From assembly GCA_018873225.1 (NCBI GenBank), contig JAEILZ010000007.1, positions 682,001 through 746,000 of the forward strand: 64,000 nt of DNA, in the 5' to 3' direction. Shown here piece by piece: positions 13,243 to 24,659 of the stretch; the stretch's first letter is position 1; each line of letters begins with the position of its first letter. The stretch comes from [Phialemoniopsis] sp. UDSM-2020 (Eukaryota > Ascomycota > Sordariomycetes > Thyridiales > Thyridiaceae). Both the position numbers and the translations under genes were made by a program. The notes under the pieces are model-generated. The model was not told the origin of the DNA and ran no database searches. It saw only the letters and a list, made by a program, of their open reading frames with translations.

Positions 13243-15440
13243 TAAAAGCTAATTCTATATATAAGAGGTAATATATCTTAAATATTTAATTTAACTAGAA
13301 AAAGTATAAATAAACCTAATAAAGCTTATAATAATTAAAAACTAGTTAATATCTAAGAATATTAAGGAAATTTAATTCTTTTTAAGATTTATAAATTATT
13401 ATAAATAATTTTTAAAAGAATATAATAAAATAATAATTATATTAATAGATCTTATTAAGAAAAGTAAGACTTTTAATTAAATAAAGAAATACTAAGAGAT
13501 CTTTAATAAAATTAAAAAGTATCTTTTAAATAAATTAATAATTAAAATTATAAATTCTAAATAATCTTATAAACTTAAAATAAATATATTTAATTATACT
13601 TTTAAAAAATAACTTAAATAGTATAATAATAAAGAAATATTATATTTAATAGTTTTTTTTTTTAAAAAACTATATAAATTAAAACTTAATTATTAAATTT
13701 ATAATAAGAAACTAATAGTTATTATTAAGTATTTTAAGGAATAAAAATTATATTTAAATAGAATAATATATTTAATTATAATATATATAGATTATAAAAA
13801 CCTTATTTATTTTATTATTTTTAAAAAACTTAATAAATAATAAATAAAATAAATAAAATTTCTTTTTAAATTTAATTATAAAATCTTATATAAAAAAGAA
13901 TTAAATAATAATTAAATAGATATATTTAACTAAAAATCTAATTATAAGTAAAAAATACCTATAAATATTTAAATAATTATATAAATAAATTTAAATAAAA
14001 CTCTTAAAAGAATTTTATAATAAATATCTCTAATAAAAATATAAATATTACTAAATAATATAAAAAAATAAAAAATATATTAATATTATAAGAATAATCT
14101 ATTTATTAAATATAAACTAATAAAAGATTATTTTATTATATATAAAAACTATATTTATATACTATTAGTACTTAGAAAGAGATATATAAAGAAGATTTAT
14201 AAAATTAAAATATATAAATATTAAGAAATTATATAAATTATAATAAAAGTTTAATAGATATATAACTTTCTATAATTTAATAAGATTATAAAGAATATTA
14301 TTAAGAAATACTTATAATATAATTTTAATAAAATATTAAAATATAAGATATATAAAGAATTATAACTTATACTAATATTAAAAGAATTATAATATTTAAT
14401 TATTATAAATTTTATTATTAAATTATTAAAATTTAAAAATTTAATAATAAGAATAAAATATAATAATATTTTAGTAATTCCTAAGAAACTTATTAAATAT
14501 ATATATTTTTTACTCTTTAAAGAAATATATTTAATAGAATAATTAATATTTATCTTCTTAAGGATTATTATAACTAATTATAGGATATTATATAAGATTA
14601 TTACTAATAAAGAAATTATATTTATATTAAAATTTTATATTTCTTTTATAGGATAATTAAAAATAAATAAAAAGTTTATAATAGTTTATTACTTATAAAT
14701 TAATAAATAAACTAAATAATTAAATTAAATATTAAAAGTTTATTTATATAATTATATTAATTATAAATAAAATAATTAAATAGAGTTATTATCTTTAGCT
14801 TAATTTATATATAATAGCTTTAGAATAGAAATAATAAAGATATTATTATTCTTTATAAATTATAATTAAAAACCTAAGGTTTATTAATAGCTATAGAATA
14901 AGATTAATATAGAATTTATAATTTTTAAGGTAGAATATCTTAAGAAGTTATATATATTCTTAAAAATAAAACTAGAATTTATATAGAAATATATTATATA
15001 CTATTATAACTAGAAAAAAATAAAAAGATTATTTTTCTTAAAGGAAGATATAATTTATTTATTATAAAGAAATATTATAATAAAATAACCTAATAATAAA
15101 TTAAATTATAAAAAACTAAAACTATTTAAAATTTTATAAAAAATATTAATATTTAATTATAAATTATTACTATTATTATTAATATATATTTATAATATTT
15201 TTTATATATTCCTATTAGAATTAGCCTTTTAAGAAGTATAATTAAATAAATTAATAGAAATAGAAGTAAAAGAAAAAGAATATAAAGTTAAATAAATATT
15301 TAAATAATAAATATTTAATAAGAAATATTTAATTAAATAGAAAGATTATAATAATAAAGAAAATACTTAAAAACCTATTAAATACTTATTATATTATATA
15401 AAAATACTTTAATAATTCTATTAATAGGCCTAATATTAAT
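13243..15440 (+). pseudogene. Outer-element pol remnant, distal part (RT thumb, RNase H, integrase, chromodomain)
   Basis: It continues directly from the RT broken at 6057: joining the two sides across one CTTAA restores the Leu-Val-Asn-Leu-x-Lys-Ser segment that follows the YxDD box in gypsy RTs. Downstream are an RNase H-like stretch (about 13,590-13,800), an integrase C-terminal AQFxYN-like motif (about 14,795-14,830) and a chromodomain pattern ending in a Lys-x-Lys-Asp-Tyr...Glu-Asn-Thr-x-x-Pro-Ile motif (about 15,270-15,420). Stops are frequent. The proximal part of pol occupies roughly 3,500-6,057. Confidence 0.75.
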
Positions 15441-16113
15441 AAATATTAAATTATTTAGATTAATAATATTTTAATTAATTATATTAAAATTATTAATAAA
15501 TTATATCTTAATAGTAGCTTTTAAGTCTTTTTTTTTTTATTTTTTTAATTTATTTATATTTTTTAAATTATATTATACTATTTTTATACTTTTCTTATAA
15601 AGTAAATAATACTACTTCTATAAATAGATTAAATATATAGATAGCTTTAAAAGCTTCTTTTCTATTTTTATCTCTTTTTATTTTAAGTATTTTATTTTAA
15701 TAGTTATATAAAATACTATTATAATTAATATATTATCTTTTTAGTTAGCTAAATAATAGTATATATAGATATTTATAAGAATATCTATTCTATTATAAGA
15801 ATAATTATAATAAATATATTTTTAATATCTTTTTATCTTTTTAATTATTTTATAAACTAACTTATAATTAAAGTAGTATATATATAATATAATTTTAAAG
15901 CTATTATATAGAATCTTATTTAATAAAGTATTATAATTATAAGATATTTAGAATTTTTATTTCTTAATATAATTTAAAGATATAATTATTAGAAGGAAGT
16001 AGAAAAAATTAAAAGGAGAGTTTAATATCTATAGTAAAAGTTTAGGATTTAATAAATTAAATTTTAAGAAATAGCTAGAATTACTAGGATATTAACCTAA
16101 AGAGAAGATATTA

Positions 16114-16499
16114 TATTATAAAACTAAAATAAAGTACTATAAGATAGATAATTTAAGTAGTTAAAAATAATAAATAAATAAAATAAATAGAATTATTCTA
16201 AAGAAATAATTACTTATAATAGAATTATAATTAGTTACTATAAAGAAATAATTAATTATAATAAATTTATAATTTAAAGATTTATATATATAAAGTAATA
16301 TCTATTTTTAAATATTTATTTAAATAGCTTTTTAATATTTAAAGTATCTTTATTTAATAATATATCTTTAAATAAAAGCTATTTTAATTATAATTAATTA
16401 ATTTATATTATTACTTTATATTTATTACTTATTATTAATATAAATCTTATATATATTTTATTTTAGTACTTTAAAGGTTTAAAATAAAGAATTATTATA
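16114..16499 (+). repeat. 3' LTR of outer retrotransposon
   Basis: 386 bp, the same length as the left LTR, preceded by purine tract AAAGAGAAGA and followed by target duplication ATTTA (16500-16504). It is alignable with the inner element's LTR (read on the minus strand), which shows that both copies belong to one family. Confidence 0.93.
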
Positions 16500-16504
16500 A
16501 TTTA

Positions 16505-18949
16505 TTAAAAGATAATATAAATTTTAAATTATAAAGATTTTAAAAAGAATTAATAATATTTTATTTATTAAAAGAGTTATAATAATAAAAATAATTTTTA
16601 AAAATTATAAAAATATATTAATAATAAATTATTTTTATAAAATTATAAAAAAAAATAAAAAAAGTATATATATAAATAATACTAATAATAAGTTTTAAAA
16701 ACTATTTTATTAAAAGAAAATTAAATTTTATAAAATAACTATCTTATAATAATTTATAATATTATAAAAATATAAATATAATAATATATAATTAATATTA
16801 TATTATAAGAATATAAATATAATAATATAAAAATATAAAATTTTAAAAGTAAAAATAAAAATAAAAAAGAAATATATATATAATATATAATAATAATAAA
16901 AATAAATTAAATATTAAATTTATTATTATTTAAAAGGTTTTTATTTTTTAATAATATAAATAATATAATAGAAATATAAATTAAAAAAATAATAAAAATA
17001 TAAAATATAATAATATTAAAATTAAAATAAATTAAAAATATAATAATATTAAAATAAATATATAATAAAGATATATTAAAAGTAATATAAATATATTTTA
17101 AAAATAAATTAAATAAGTAATTAATTTTAATTAAATTAATTATAAATATTTAAAATATATTATAAATATTATTTATAAGTTTATATAGTAGATATTTCTT
17201 TTTTTTATTATTAAAGAATTTAATTTTTAATAAAAATATAATAATAATATAAAAAATAATAAAAATAATAATAAAAAATAATATAAAATTCTTTTTATAT
17301 TTATAAATATTATATAATAAGTTAATAATATTAATTAAAATTTAATTATAAATATTATATATTTATTATATAGCTATATTATTTTTTTTATTATTAAAAA
17401 AAATATTATTAAATTAATAATAAATTAATAGTTATATTATAAAAATAATATAAAAAAAATAATAATTTATCTTTTTAATAATTTAAATAATAAGAATAAT
17501 AATTTTAAAAATAAAAATAATAAATATTTAAAGTTATAAATATATAATATATTAATAATAAAAATATAAAAAAAAAAAACTAAAAAGAATATATATATAA
17601 ATATAAAGATAATTACTATTAAAATAAATAATATAATAAATAATTAAACTTATTAAATTATTAATATTTTATTAAAATATAAAATAAATATAATATATTA
17701 ATAATTTATTAATAATAAAATATTAAATTATTATTTAAAAAATTATTATAATTATTTTAATAGTTAATTATATATATAATATATAAATTATATTATATAA
17801 ATATAATATAATTATTAAATAAAATTATTAAAACTTTTCTTTTAATTCTTTTAATTTTCTTTTTCTTTTTAATTTATAATAATATATTAATATATTTAAA
17901 ATATAACTAAATAATTAAAAGAACTTATTTTAAAAGAATTAAAAGTATTAATAAGAATAAAATATTTAAATAATTTATTATTATTATTATTATTATTATT
18001 AAAAATACTAATAGTAATAAAATTTTATTATTATATAATAATAATAAAATTATTAAGTTACTAAGTAATAGAAAAAGAAATTATAATAAAAGCTTAGAAA
18101 TATAAATATAATATATATATAAATATAATATAATAATAATATATTATAAAAAAAAAATTTATTATTTTTTTTATTTAATTAAATTTTAATTAAATTTTAT
18201 TTTAATATTAGTATATTATTAATATAATTAAAATATAAAGATAATATTTATAATTAAAAATTAATTAAAGAAAAAGAAAAAGATTTTAAAAGGAAGTAAT
18301 ATAAAAAGAGAATATTTATAATTAAAAAGAAAAAAAATAAATAATATTATAAAAAATATTATTTATTAATATTTTTATTAAAAAAATATAAAAAATTATT
18401 ATTATTATTATTTTTAAAATAAATAATAATATTATTATAATTATTATTATTTTATTTATAAAGATAGTAATAATAAAAAAAAATTATATTAATTATATAG
18501 CTAATATAATATATTTAAAACTTAAAATATATTATTATTAAAATAATAATAATTTTATTATTATTAATTAAATTAATTATTTATAAAAGTTATTATAAAT
18601 AATAAATTAATAATTTATTAAAATTATAATATAAATATATAAAAAGTATATAATTAAAATATATAAAAAATTATAAATAAAACTTTAAATTAATAAATAG
18701 ATTTTTAAAAGTAGAAATTAATAAAATAAAAAGCTATATTAAAAGATTAAAATAAAATTTCTATTAGTATTAAAAATTAAAATAATAATAATATATTAAT
18801 AATATTATATTTTTAATATATATATATAATATAAGTTTAAGTTTTAAAGATAATATAATATAAAAAGAGTAAAATTCCTATAAAAAGAAAGAAAAAGAAA
18901 AGATAAAGTTTAATTTATTATTAATATTATTATTTAATTAAACTTATTA
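16505..18949. other. AT-rich RIP-type sequence without recognisable content
   Basis: Nearly pure A/T, with stretches of TTA/ATT triplet reiteration (for example around 17,975-18,000). It continues from the target site of the outer retrotransposon, so it is presumably the rest of the element into which that copy inserted. I could not identify a domain or terminal repeats. Confidence 0.6.
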
Positions 18950-21240
18950 TATTATATTATTATTTTATTATTTTTTTTTATTTTATTTATAATATCTTTT
19001 CTTAATAATATTATCTTTCTTTTCTTTTAAAGAAGTTTTTTAATACTTTAAAAATAATTATAGTTTCTTTATTTATAAGTAAATAAATTATTTTAATTAC
19101 TTTTTTTTAAAGATAAAAACTATATAAATATTATTTAAAGCCTTTAAATAGTAGAAAAGATTTATATAAATTTAATAAAAAAACTTTAAAGTTAAATAAT
19201 TTAATTTTTAATATAATATCTTTTAAATTATTTTAATTTAAATATAATTTTTATATTTTTCTTTAAATTTCTTAATAATAATAATTATTTTTTAAAAATT
19301 ATTAATTAATTAATAAAAAACTTTATTATTTATATAATTTATTTTATAATATTACTTTTTATAAATAGTTTTATTATTTAATTAAAATACTTTTAATAAT
19401 ATTATATTTATTATTTTTAGTTTTTTAATATTTTTATTAAAATTAATAATTAATTAATTATAATATTTTTTTAATTTAAAAATTATTAGTTTTATTATTA
19501 ATTTTATTTTAATAGTTTTATTATTATTATAATAATAATATTTTATTTTCTTTAAATAAATATAAAATATAATATTTATTATAAATCTTTTAATAAAAAC
19601 TATATTTTTTAAAATAAATATTTTTTTATTTTTAAAGATTATTATATTAATTTAAATATTATTTTTTTTATAATATTATAATTTAAATTTCTTTAAAAAG
19701 ATAAAATTATAAATAAAATAAATTATTTTTTTAATAAATCTTTTCTTATTATTAATAATATAAAAATTTAATTTATTATTATAAATAAAATAATCTTTTA
19801 AAAAGTAACTATTTTAAATTATAAAGTTTTATTTTATAAAATAAGTTTTTAATAAGATATTTTTTATATTATTTTAATTAATTTTATTATTAATTTTATT
19901 AATAATTTATTAGTATTTTTTAATAATAAAAGAATATTTTTTTTATATATTTTTTAATTATTTTTATATAATTTAAATTATAATTTTCTTATTAAAAGTT
20001 TAATTTTAAAGTTTTTTATTTAATTTAATAATAAAATATTTATCTTTTTAATAATTAAAATAATTATATAAATAATACTTTTTTTAATTATTTTATTTTT
20101 TTCTTTAAAAAATTAATTAAAATTAAAATTATATTTTATCTTTTTTTTTATTATTTATTATAATAAAAACTAATTTAATAAATTTTAATTTAAATTATTT
20201 ATAATTTTAAATTTATTAAAAAAAAAGATTAATAATTTTAAAATTATTAAAAATTCTATTATTATTTTTATTATTAATTATTATAAGATAATATTAAATA
20301 AAATAATTTTTTATTTTAATAATTATTTTAATAATTAAATAAAAATCTTTTATAAATTATAAATAATTTATTTTAAAAAGATTTATAATTTAAATCTCTT
20401 TTAAAATAATTTTTTATTTATTTAATTAAATTTTTAGTTTTTTTAATTTTAATATTTTTTTAATCTTTATATACTTTTAAATAATTTATAATTTTATTAT
20501 TATTTTTAATAATTAAAATCTCTTTTTTAAAATAATTATTTTTATTTTTAAAGTATTAAGCTTTTTAATTTTTATTATAATTATTTTAGTATTTATTATT
20601 AAAATTATTAATTTTTTTTTTATATATTTATTAAAAAAAGTTATATACTTTTTTATTATTTTAAAAATAAAATTATTAATAATTATTAATTTCTTTTTTT
20701 TTTAATTATAATTATTATTTTTTTATTTTTAATTTATATATTAAATATTATAAATAATTTTAAATTTAAAGAATTCTTTATATTTTATATTAAAATTTTT
20801 ATAAGATTAAAATTAAAAGAAGATAATATTATATTTAATAATTTTAAAATTAAAAATTTTTTAAAATTAATATACTTTTAAATATTTTTATTTTTAATTT
20901 TATTTTTAATATAGAAATATTAAATAATTTAATTCTTATTAGTAATAAAAATTACTTTATAAATTAATTCTTTATTATATTTAATTATAATTATATAATA
21001 AAATAATTAAATTTATAATTAAAATAATATTTAAATTTAAATTTTAAAAAGAATATAAATAAAAAGATTTAAATCTTTTTTTTTAATTTTAATAATTTTT
21101 AACTTTATAATCTTTATTTTATAATAATTACTAATAGTTTTAAGTTTCTATTTTAATTAAATAAATTATATAAAATTTAAACTTATAATTATTAAAATTA
21201 ATAATATATATAGAAGTTAGATCTAATAATATTAAAGTAT
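18950..21240 (-). mobile_element. Decayed retroelement, probably Ty1/copia type, minus strand
   Basis: The plus strand is T-rich here, i.e. the minus strand is A-rich as in a RIP-damaged minus-strand coding sequence. The minus-strand reading at about 19,750 resembles a copia protease start (Asp-x-Trp/Phe-Ile-Tyr-Asp/Asn-x-x-x-x-x-Tyr-Ile/Val-x-Asn-x-x-Arg-Phe). Between about 19,350 and 19,050 it resembles a copia integrase: a degenerate His-His/Cys-x2-Cys zinc region, then a stretch ending in a Tyr-Leu-Leu-x-x-Lys-x-Glu-Thr motif. No open frame or LTR was found. The family call is tentative. Confidence 0.4.
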
Positions 21241-21924
21241 CTAATTCTATAAATAAATTATATATATAGTATAGAAAGAGGTAGGGCTAATCTAACTAAG
21301 GCGGTATAATCTAGTAGTAGCAGTCCTATATACTAATTTCGCCCTGGGAGTGCTGCCAGTGGATTCTGGCGCCTTGACATTTTATGTCTCGGAGCTAAAT
21401 TATCTCAAAATAGGAGGGGGGGCAAAGGTGGAAGTTTTGACAGTCTTATGGAATGAGTAGTGTGCGGCCATGATGATCAGGTCACCATTGATCTCATCGT
21501 ATTCTTGTGTATAGATTAGAGTATTTATGATGACGAGAGACCAACCAAACATCACAATGCTCATAGTTCAAGTATTCCGACGTTGTGTGTATCCTCGTGG
21601 GGGTTGCGCTCCCCGAGACGGGGGCAAGGCTTGGGATCATCCGCTAGTGACATAATACCTGGGCAGCTTTCGGCGAGATGTCCGATACCCCAGGGCAAAA
21701 CTGACGAGACTTCCAAATAACCGATATCCTGCCAAAACAGGCAACGTGAACCGCCTAGATCCTACTTAGTGAAGTATCAGCACAAGCTAGTCTCTAAGGC
21801 GGCAACTTCATCTAGTACATACATTTTCCGTTCGCTGTTTCGTTAACATCGGCATGTCTGCCTCGCGCATGGCGTGTTTGACACTTTGGTAGTTTGCAGG
21901 TCCCTTTCTCACGCAGGCAACACA
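21241..21924. other. Isochore boundary and upstream region of the Sde182-like gene
   Basis: Composition shifts within about 60 bases, around 21,250-21,310, from almost pure A/T to balanced GC. The remaining bases hold the 5' flank of the next gene. I saw no further gene, terminal repeat or telomeric repeat. Confidence 0.7.
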
Positions 21925-23430
21925 ATGATGGCCTGGAGCACTCTTCTTGCACCGCTTCTTCTTGCGGCTTCATGTCTTGTCAGGCTGTCTGACGGTTCGC
22001 AAGGCCAATGCCTGCACAGTCAAAGCGAGAAGCGTCGGCTTTTCGTACTAAGCGATATCGCCAACGAGCCCGATGACGCACAGTCCTTTGTCCGTCTGAT
22101 GGTGTACGCAAACGAGTTTCAGATCCTGGGCTTGGTAGCCACCACCAGCATTTGGCTCAACGACACCACCCGCCCCGACCAGATCTACGACATAGTCAAC
22201 GCGTACGAAGAGGCGCTCCCGAATCTACGCCAGCACGCCGACGGATGGCCGGAGGCAGATTACCTCAGGAGCGTGGTGTCTTCAGGCTTGCCCGTCTACG
22301 GCATGGATGGGGTCGGAGAAGGAAAGGACAGCGACGGCTCCAACCTCCTCGTCGACGCCGTAGATGCGTCCCCAGACCCGCTCTGGGTGCCTGTCTGGGG
22401 CGGCGCCTCCGTCCTCGCGCAGGCGCTCTGGCACGTCAACGCGACAAGGTCGCCTGAAGAAGTGGCTAGCTTCGTGTCCAAGCTCCGCGTCTATGCCATC
22501 TCTGACCAGGACAACACGGGCACGTGGATCCGGCGCAACTGGTCGCAGCTGTTCTACATCGCCAGCATCCACCACTTCAACCGCTACGCCGTCGCCGCCT
22601 GGGGCGGCATCTCCGGGGACGCGTACTACCACTTCCCGTGCGGAGCGGACAGGGACCTCGTCTCGCCCGAGTGGATCCGGGCCAACGTGCAGAGCGTCGG
22701 GCCGCTCGGCGCCAAGTACCCCGACGCAGACTTTATCGTCGAGGGCGACACGCCGTCGCTGCTCTACATGATCCCGAACGGCCTGTCGGACCCGGAGCAC
22801 CCTGAATGGGGGTCGTGGGGCGGCCGGTACGGGCCCGTTGCGTATGGCGAGGGGCACTTTGCGGACAGTGTCGACACTATTCAAGACAACTCAGAACGGG
22901 TCATTATGGGCTCACATGTTACCGTGTGGAGATGGCGGCAAGCCTTTCAAGCGGACTTTGCGGCTCGGATGCAATGGACGGCGCAGTCGAGCGTCAAAAA
23001 GGCCCGGCATGTTCCCGTAGCCAAGGTTGATGGCGATGCCACTCGCGACGTGATCAAGATAACTGTCAAGCCCGGCCAGGAGGTTGTGCTTGACGCTTCT
23101 TCTTCCTGCAGCCCAGACGCGGAAGACTTGACGTTCTCGTGGTGGCAGTATTTCGAGCCATCGTCCAACAACAACTCGCCCAAGAGGGACGTCCCAAGCC
23201 TTGCCCTCGATAATACAAGCACGTCTCGCGTCACCATCACGATCCCGCCGGAGCGCGTAGTCTGGAAAGAGGGTCGGAATGCCCATCCGGAGGACGACAA
23301 GCACTTGCATCTGATCCTGGAAGTCTCGAGCGGGTCGTTGGTGTCTTACCGGCGCGTGATTCTGACCGTACCAGGCAAGGCTTCGAAGGCTAGTGGTGAG
23401 GATGCAGGAGTTTCTCATGACGAATTGTAA
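21925..23430 (+). CDS. Secreted Sde182/DUF1593-like protein (nucleoside-hydrolase-like fold)
   Basis: Single exon, 501 residues. The ATG at 21925 (context CACAATGATGG) was chosen because it begins a clear signal peptide (Met-Met-Ala-Trp, then a Leu/Ala-rich core to about residue 24); the frame also stays open to a GTG 51 bases upstream. After a short linker comes the signature Ser-Asp-Ile-Ala-Asn-Glu-Pro-Asp-Asp (about residues 43-51), which corresponds to the Asp-rich metal site of nucleoside-hydrolase-like Sde182/DUF1593 proteins. The last 110 or so residues form a beta-rich C-terminal domain. Several Asn-x-Ser/Thr sites fit secretion. Family members are linked to polysaccharide binding (Sde182 was described as cellulose-binding), but the substrate is unknown. 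The gene sits only about 0.7 kb from the RIP-damaged block yet is intact. It converges on the Mpv17-family gene with 59 bases between stops. Confidence 0.85.
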   Translation: MMAWSTLLAPLLLAASCLVRLSDGSQGQCLHSQSEKRRLFVLSDIANEPDDAQSFVRLMVYANEFQILGLVATTSIWLNDTTRPDQIYDIVNAYEEALPNLRQHADGWPEADYLRSVVSSGLPVYGMDGVGEGKDSDGSNLLVDAVDASPDPLWVPVWGGASVLAQALWHVNATRSPEEVASFVSKLRVYAISDQDNTGTWIRRNWSQLFYIASIHHFNRYAVAAWGGISGDAYYHFPCGADRDLVSPEWIRANVQSVGPLGAKYPDADFIVEGDTPSLLYMIPNGLSDPEHPEWGSWGGRYGPVAYGEGHFADSVDTIQDNSERVIMGSHVTVWRWRQAFQADFAARMQWTAQSSVKKARHVPVAKVDGDATRDVIKITVKPGQEVVLDASSSCSPDAEDLTFSWWQYFEPSSNNNSPKRDVPSLALDNTSTSRVTITIPPERVVWKEGRNAHPEDDKHLHLILEVSSGSLVSYRRVILTVPGKASKASGEDAGVSHDEL

Positions 23431-23489
23431 TAGGTCAATAGGCATCTAGCTACAAAGGTATCAATTTAAGTAAGATACAGAATGAAGTT

Positions 23490-24065
23490 CTAGCTAGAGA
23501 GCAGTGCCAAAAAGATGTTCCAAACGAAGCCTACGCAAGAGGTGACGAGAACTCGAGATCCAACCGGAACCCAAAGGAAATTGCAGATTGCCACCAACGG
23601 CCAGACCTTCCAGGCAGCCCAAATGATCCTCCATATCCTGTCAAGAACAATCCGTGCCATAGTATCTGTGTTGCTGACGTGCATGGCGTTTGTGCAGATG
23701 AGGAATGTGGTGTTCATGACGAAAAGGCCGACTGTCTGATCGAGAGCCAACTTGTAAGCGACATTACGCCAGTTGACAGCCGTCGAGGCTTTTGAAACCC
23801 GTGCTGAGTCGTCCTTTGACTGCGATGCTTCAGATTGCGTTCCGGTATCTCTCTTGGTTGTGGGAAAGGCGTCCTCTAGGAAATGCTGCCACACATGGTT
23901 GAGCTGGCCTTGGACCAAGCCAAAGACGGCAAACTCGGCCACGCGATGCCAGTCGAGGACCCAGACATGGTCTCCTCCTCTCACATGGCTAATGACCTGG
24001 GCCGAGATGTTGGCGGCCCCTTTGAGAATGGCGGATTGTACCGCTGCTGAAATGACCGAATGCAT
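23490..24065 (-). CDS. Mpv17/PMP22-family membrane protein
   Basis: 191 residues in a single exon. The ATG at 24065 (context ACCATGC) is preferred over an upstream in-frame GTG. The C-terminal half carries the family signature: a Trp-x-x-Trp-Lys-Val-Trp-Pro-Leu-Val run, Asn-Phe, Val-Pro...Arg and a closing Trp-Asn-x-Phe-Leu. The N-terminal part has the usual Asp-Trp-x-Arg ... Gly-Leu-Val-Gly-like helix (here Gly-Leu-Val-Gln-Gly-Gln). About four membrane helices are expected, in the inner mitochondrial or peroxisomal membrane. Family members such as Mpv17, PMP22 and Sym1 are thought to form small-solute pores; the cargo here is unknown. An acidic/Ser-rich insert (about residues 70-95) separates helices 2 and 3. 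It shares a promoter region of about 0.6 kb with the divergent sugar transporter. Confidence 0.85.
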   Translation of the reverse strand: MHSVISAAVQSAILKGAANISAQVISHVRGGDHVWVLDWHRVAEFAVFGLVQGQLNHVWQHFLEDAFPTTKRDTGTQSEASQSKDDSARVSKASTAVNWRNVAYKLALDQTVGLFVMNTTFLICTNAMHVSNTDTMARIVLDRIWRIIWAAWKVWPLVAICNFLWVPVGSRVLVTSCVGFVWNIFLALLSS

Positions 24066-24659
24066 GGTTCGACTTTTGGTTGTTGATTCTCGTGACACAT
24101 GCCACGGCTTCGTCGCTTAAGGCTACCCTTTAATAGCCACAGAAAGAGGCTCACATTTCCTGATTAGGAAATCTTACAAGAGAGCATGCTGATCAGGGTC
24201 CCTGAACATTCCCTAGGCTGTCGCCGGCCGGTCGGTAGTGGATCCAGGCTAGCAAGACTTCGGTGTTCTCACCGGCACCATCCCCACCGCCCACTGCTTA
24301 GATCGGGGCTCCATCCATCATTCCCCGATGATCTGTGAAAGTTCTTGTTTGCTTTTGCCGAGGGTGGTAGTGATTACTTCTTCTAGACTTGTGCCTGGGA
24401 GCTCATCTCCACGCAAAGACATATGCAAGGAAGACGCCGGTGGTTCCTATTTCCTGTTTGGGACTGCTAACCCCAGAGTCGACCCGAGGCTTTGACCTTC
24501 AAGTCGAGCAACTCCACGAGTCACCCCACAAGCTTTCCCCAACAGCAAATCTCTATATAACCCCTGATTGCGACTTGTCTTATCACCCTGAACGACCATT
24601 TTCTCAGCAGAACAAGGTGATCAATAACAAAGTCCGACACGCGGCAACAACCAGACACA
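24066..24659. promoter_or_regulatory. Divergent promoter region between Mpv17-like and MFS genes
   Basis: 594 bp without a supported gene. A TATA box, TATATAA (24554-24560), lies 100 bp before the transporter ATG. No comparable box was seen for the minus-strand gene. Confidence 0.6.
24554..24560 (+). promoter_or_regulatory. TATA box of MFS sugar transporter
   Basis: TATATAA, 100 bp upstream of the ATG at 24660, in otherwise mixed sequence. Confidence 0.55.

Larger units (their letters stand above)
2126..16499 (+). mobile_element. RIP-degraded Ty3/gypsy chromovirus LTR retrotransposon (outer copy, interrupted)
   Basis: Full-length element bounded by two 386-bp direct repeats (2126-2511 and 16114-16499) and flanked by the 5-bp duplication ATTTA (2121-2125 and 16500-16504). 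A primer-binding segment starts at 2512 and a purine tract (16099-16108) precedes the right LTR. Plus-strand translation through stops shows a gag matrix-like stretch (about 3,108-3,270), a CCHC knuckle remnant (about 3,376-3,425) and reverse transcriptase ending in a YLNN box (originally YLDD, about 5,950). RT thumb/RNase H follow (13,243-13,900), then integrase, and a chromodomain near 15,270-15,420. The pol frame is split by the 7.18-kb inner copy. Without that insertion and one CTTAA duplication the element would be about 7.19 kb. It is dead: stops occur throughout, consistent with C-to-T RIP on both strands. Confidence 0.93.

Noticed and set aside
1..21240. Telomere, centromere or CRISPR-like array in the AT block
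   Set aside because: No telomeric hexamers or regularly spaced repeats were seen; the block is explained by nested, RIP-damaged retrotransposons.
22282..22884. Long antisense open frame within the Sde182-like gene
   Set aside because: Shadow of a GC-rich coding sequence; Arg/Val-rich composition and no domain, while the sense frame has a signal peptide and family motifs.
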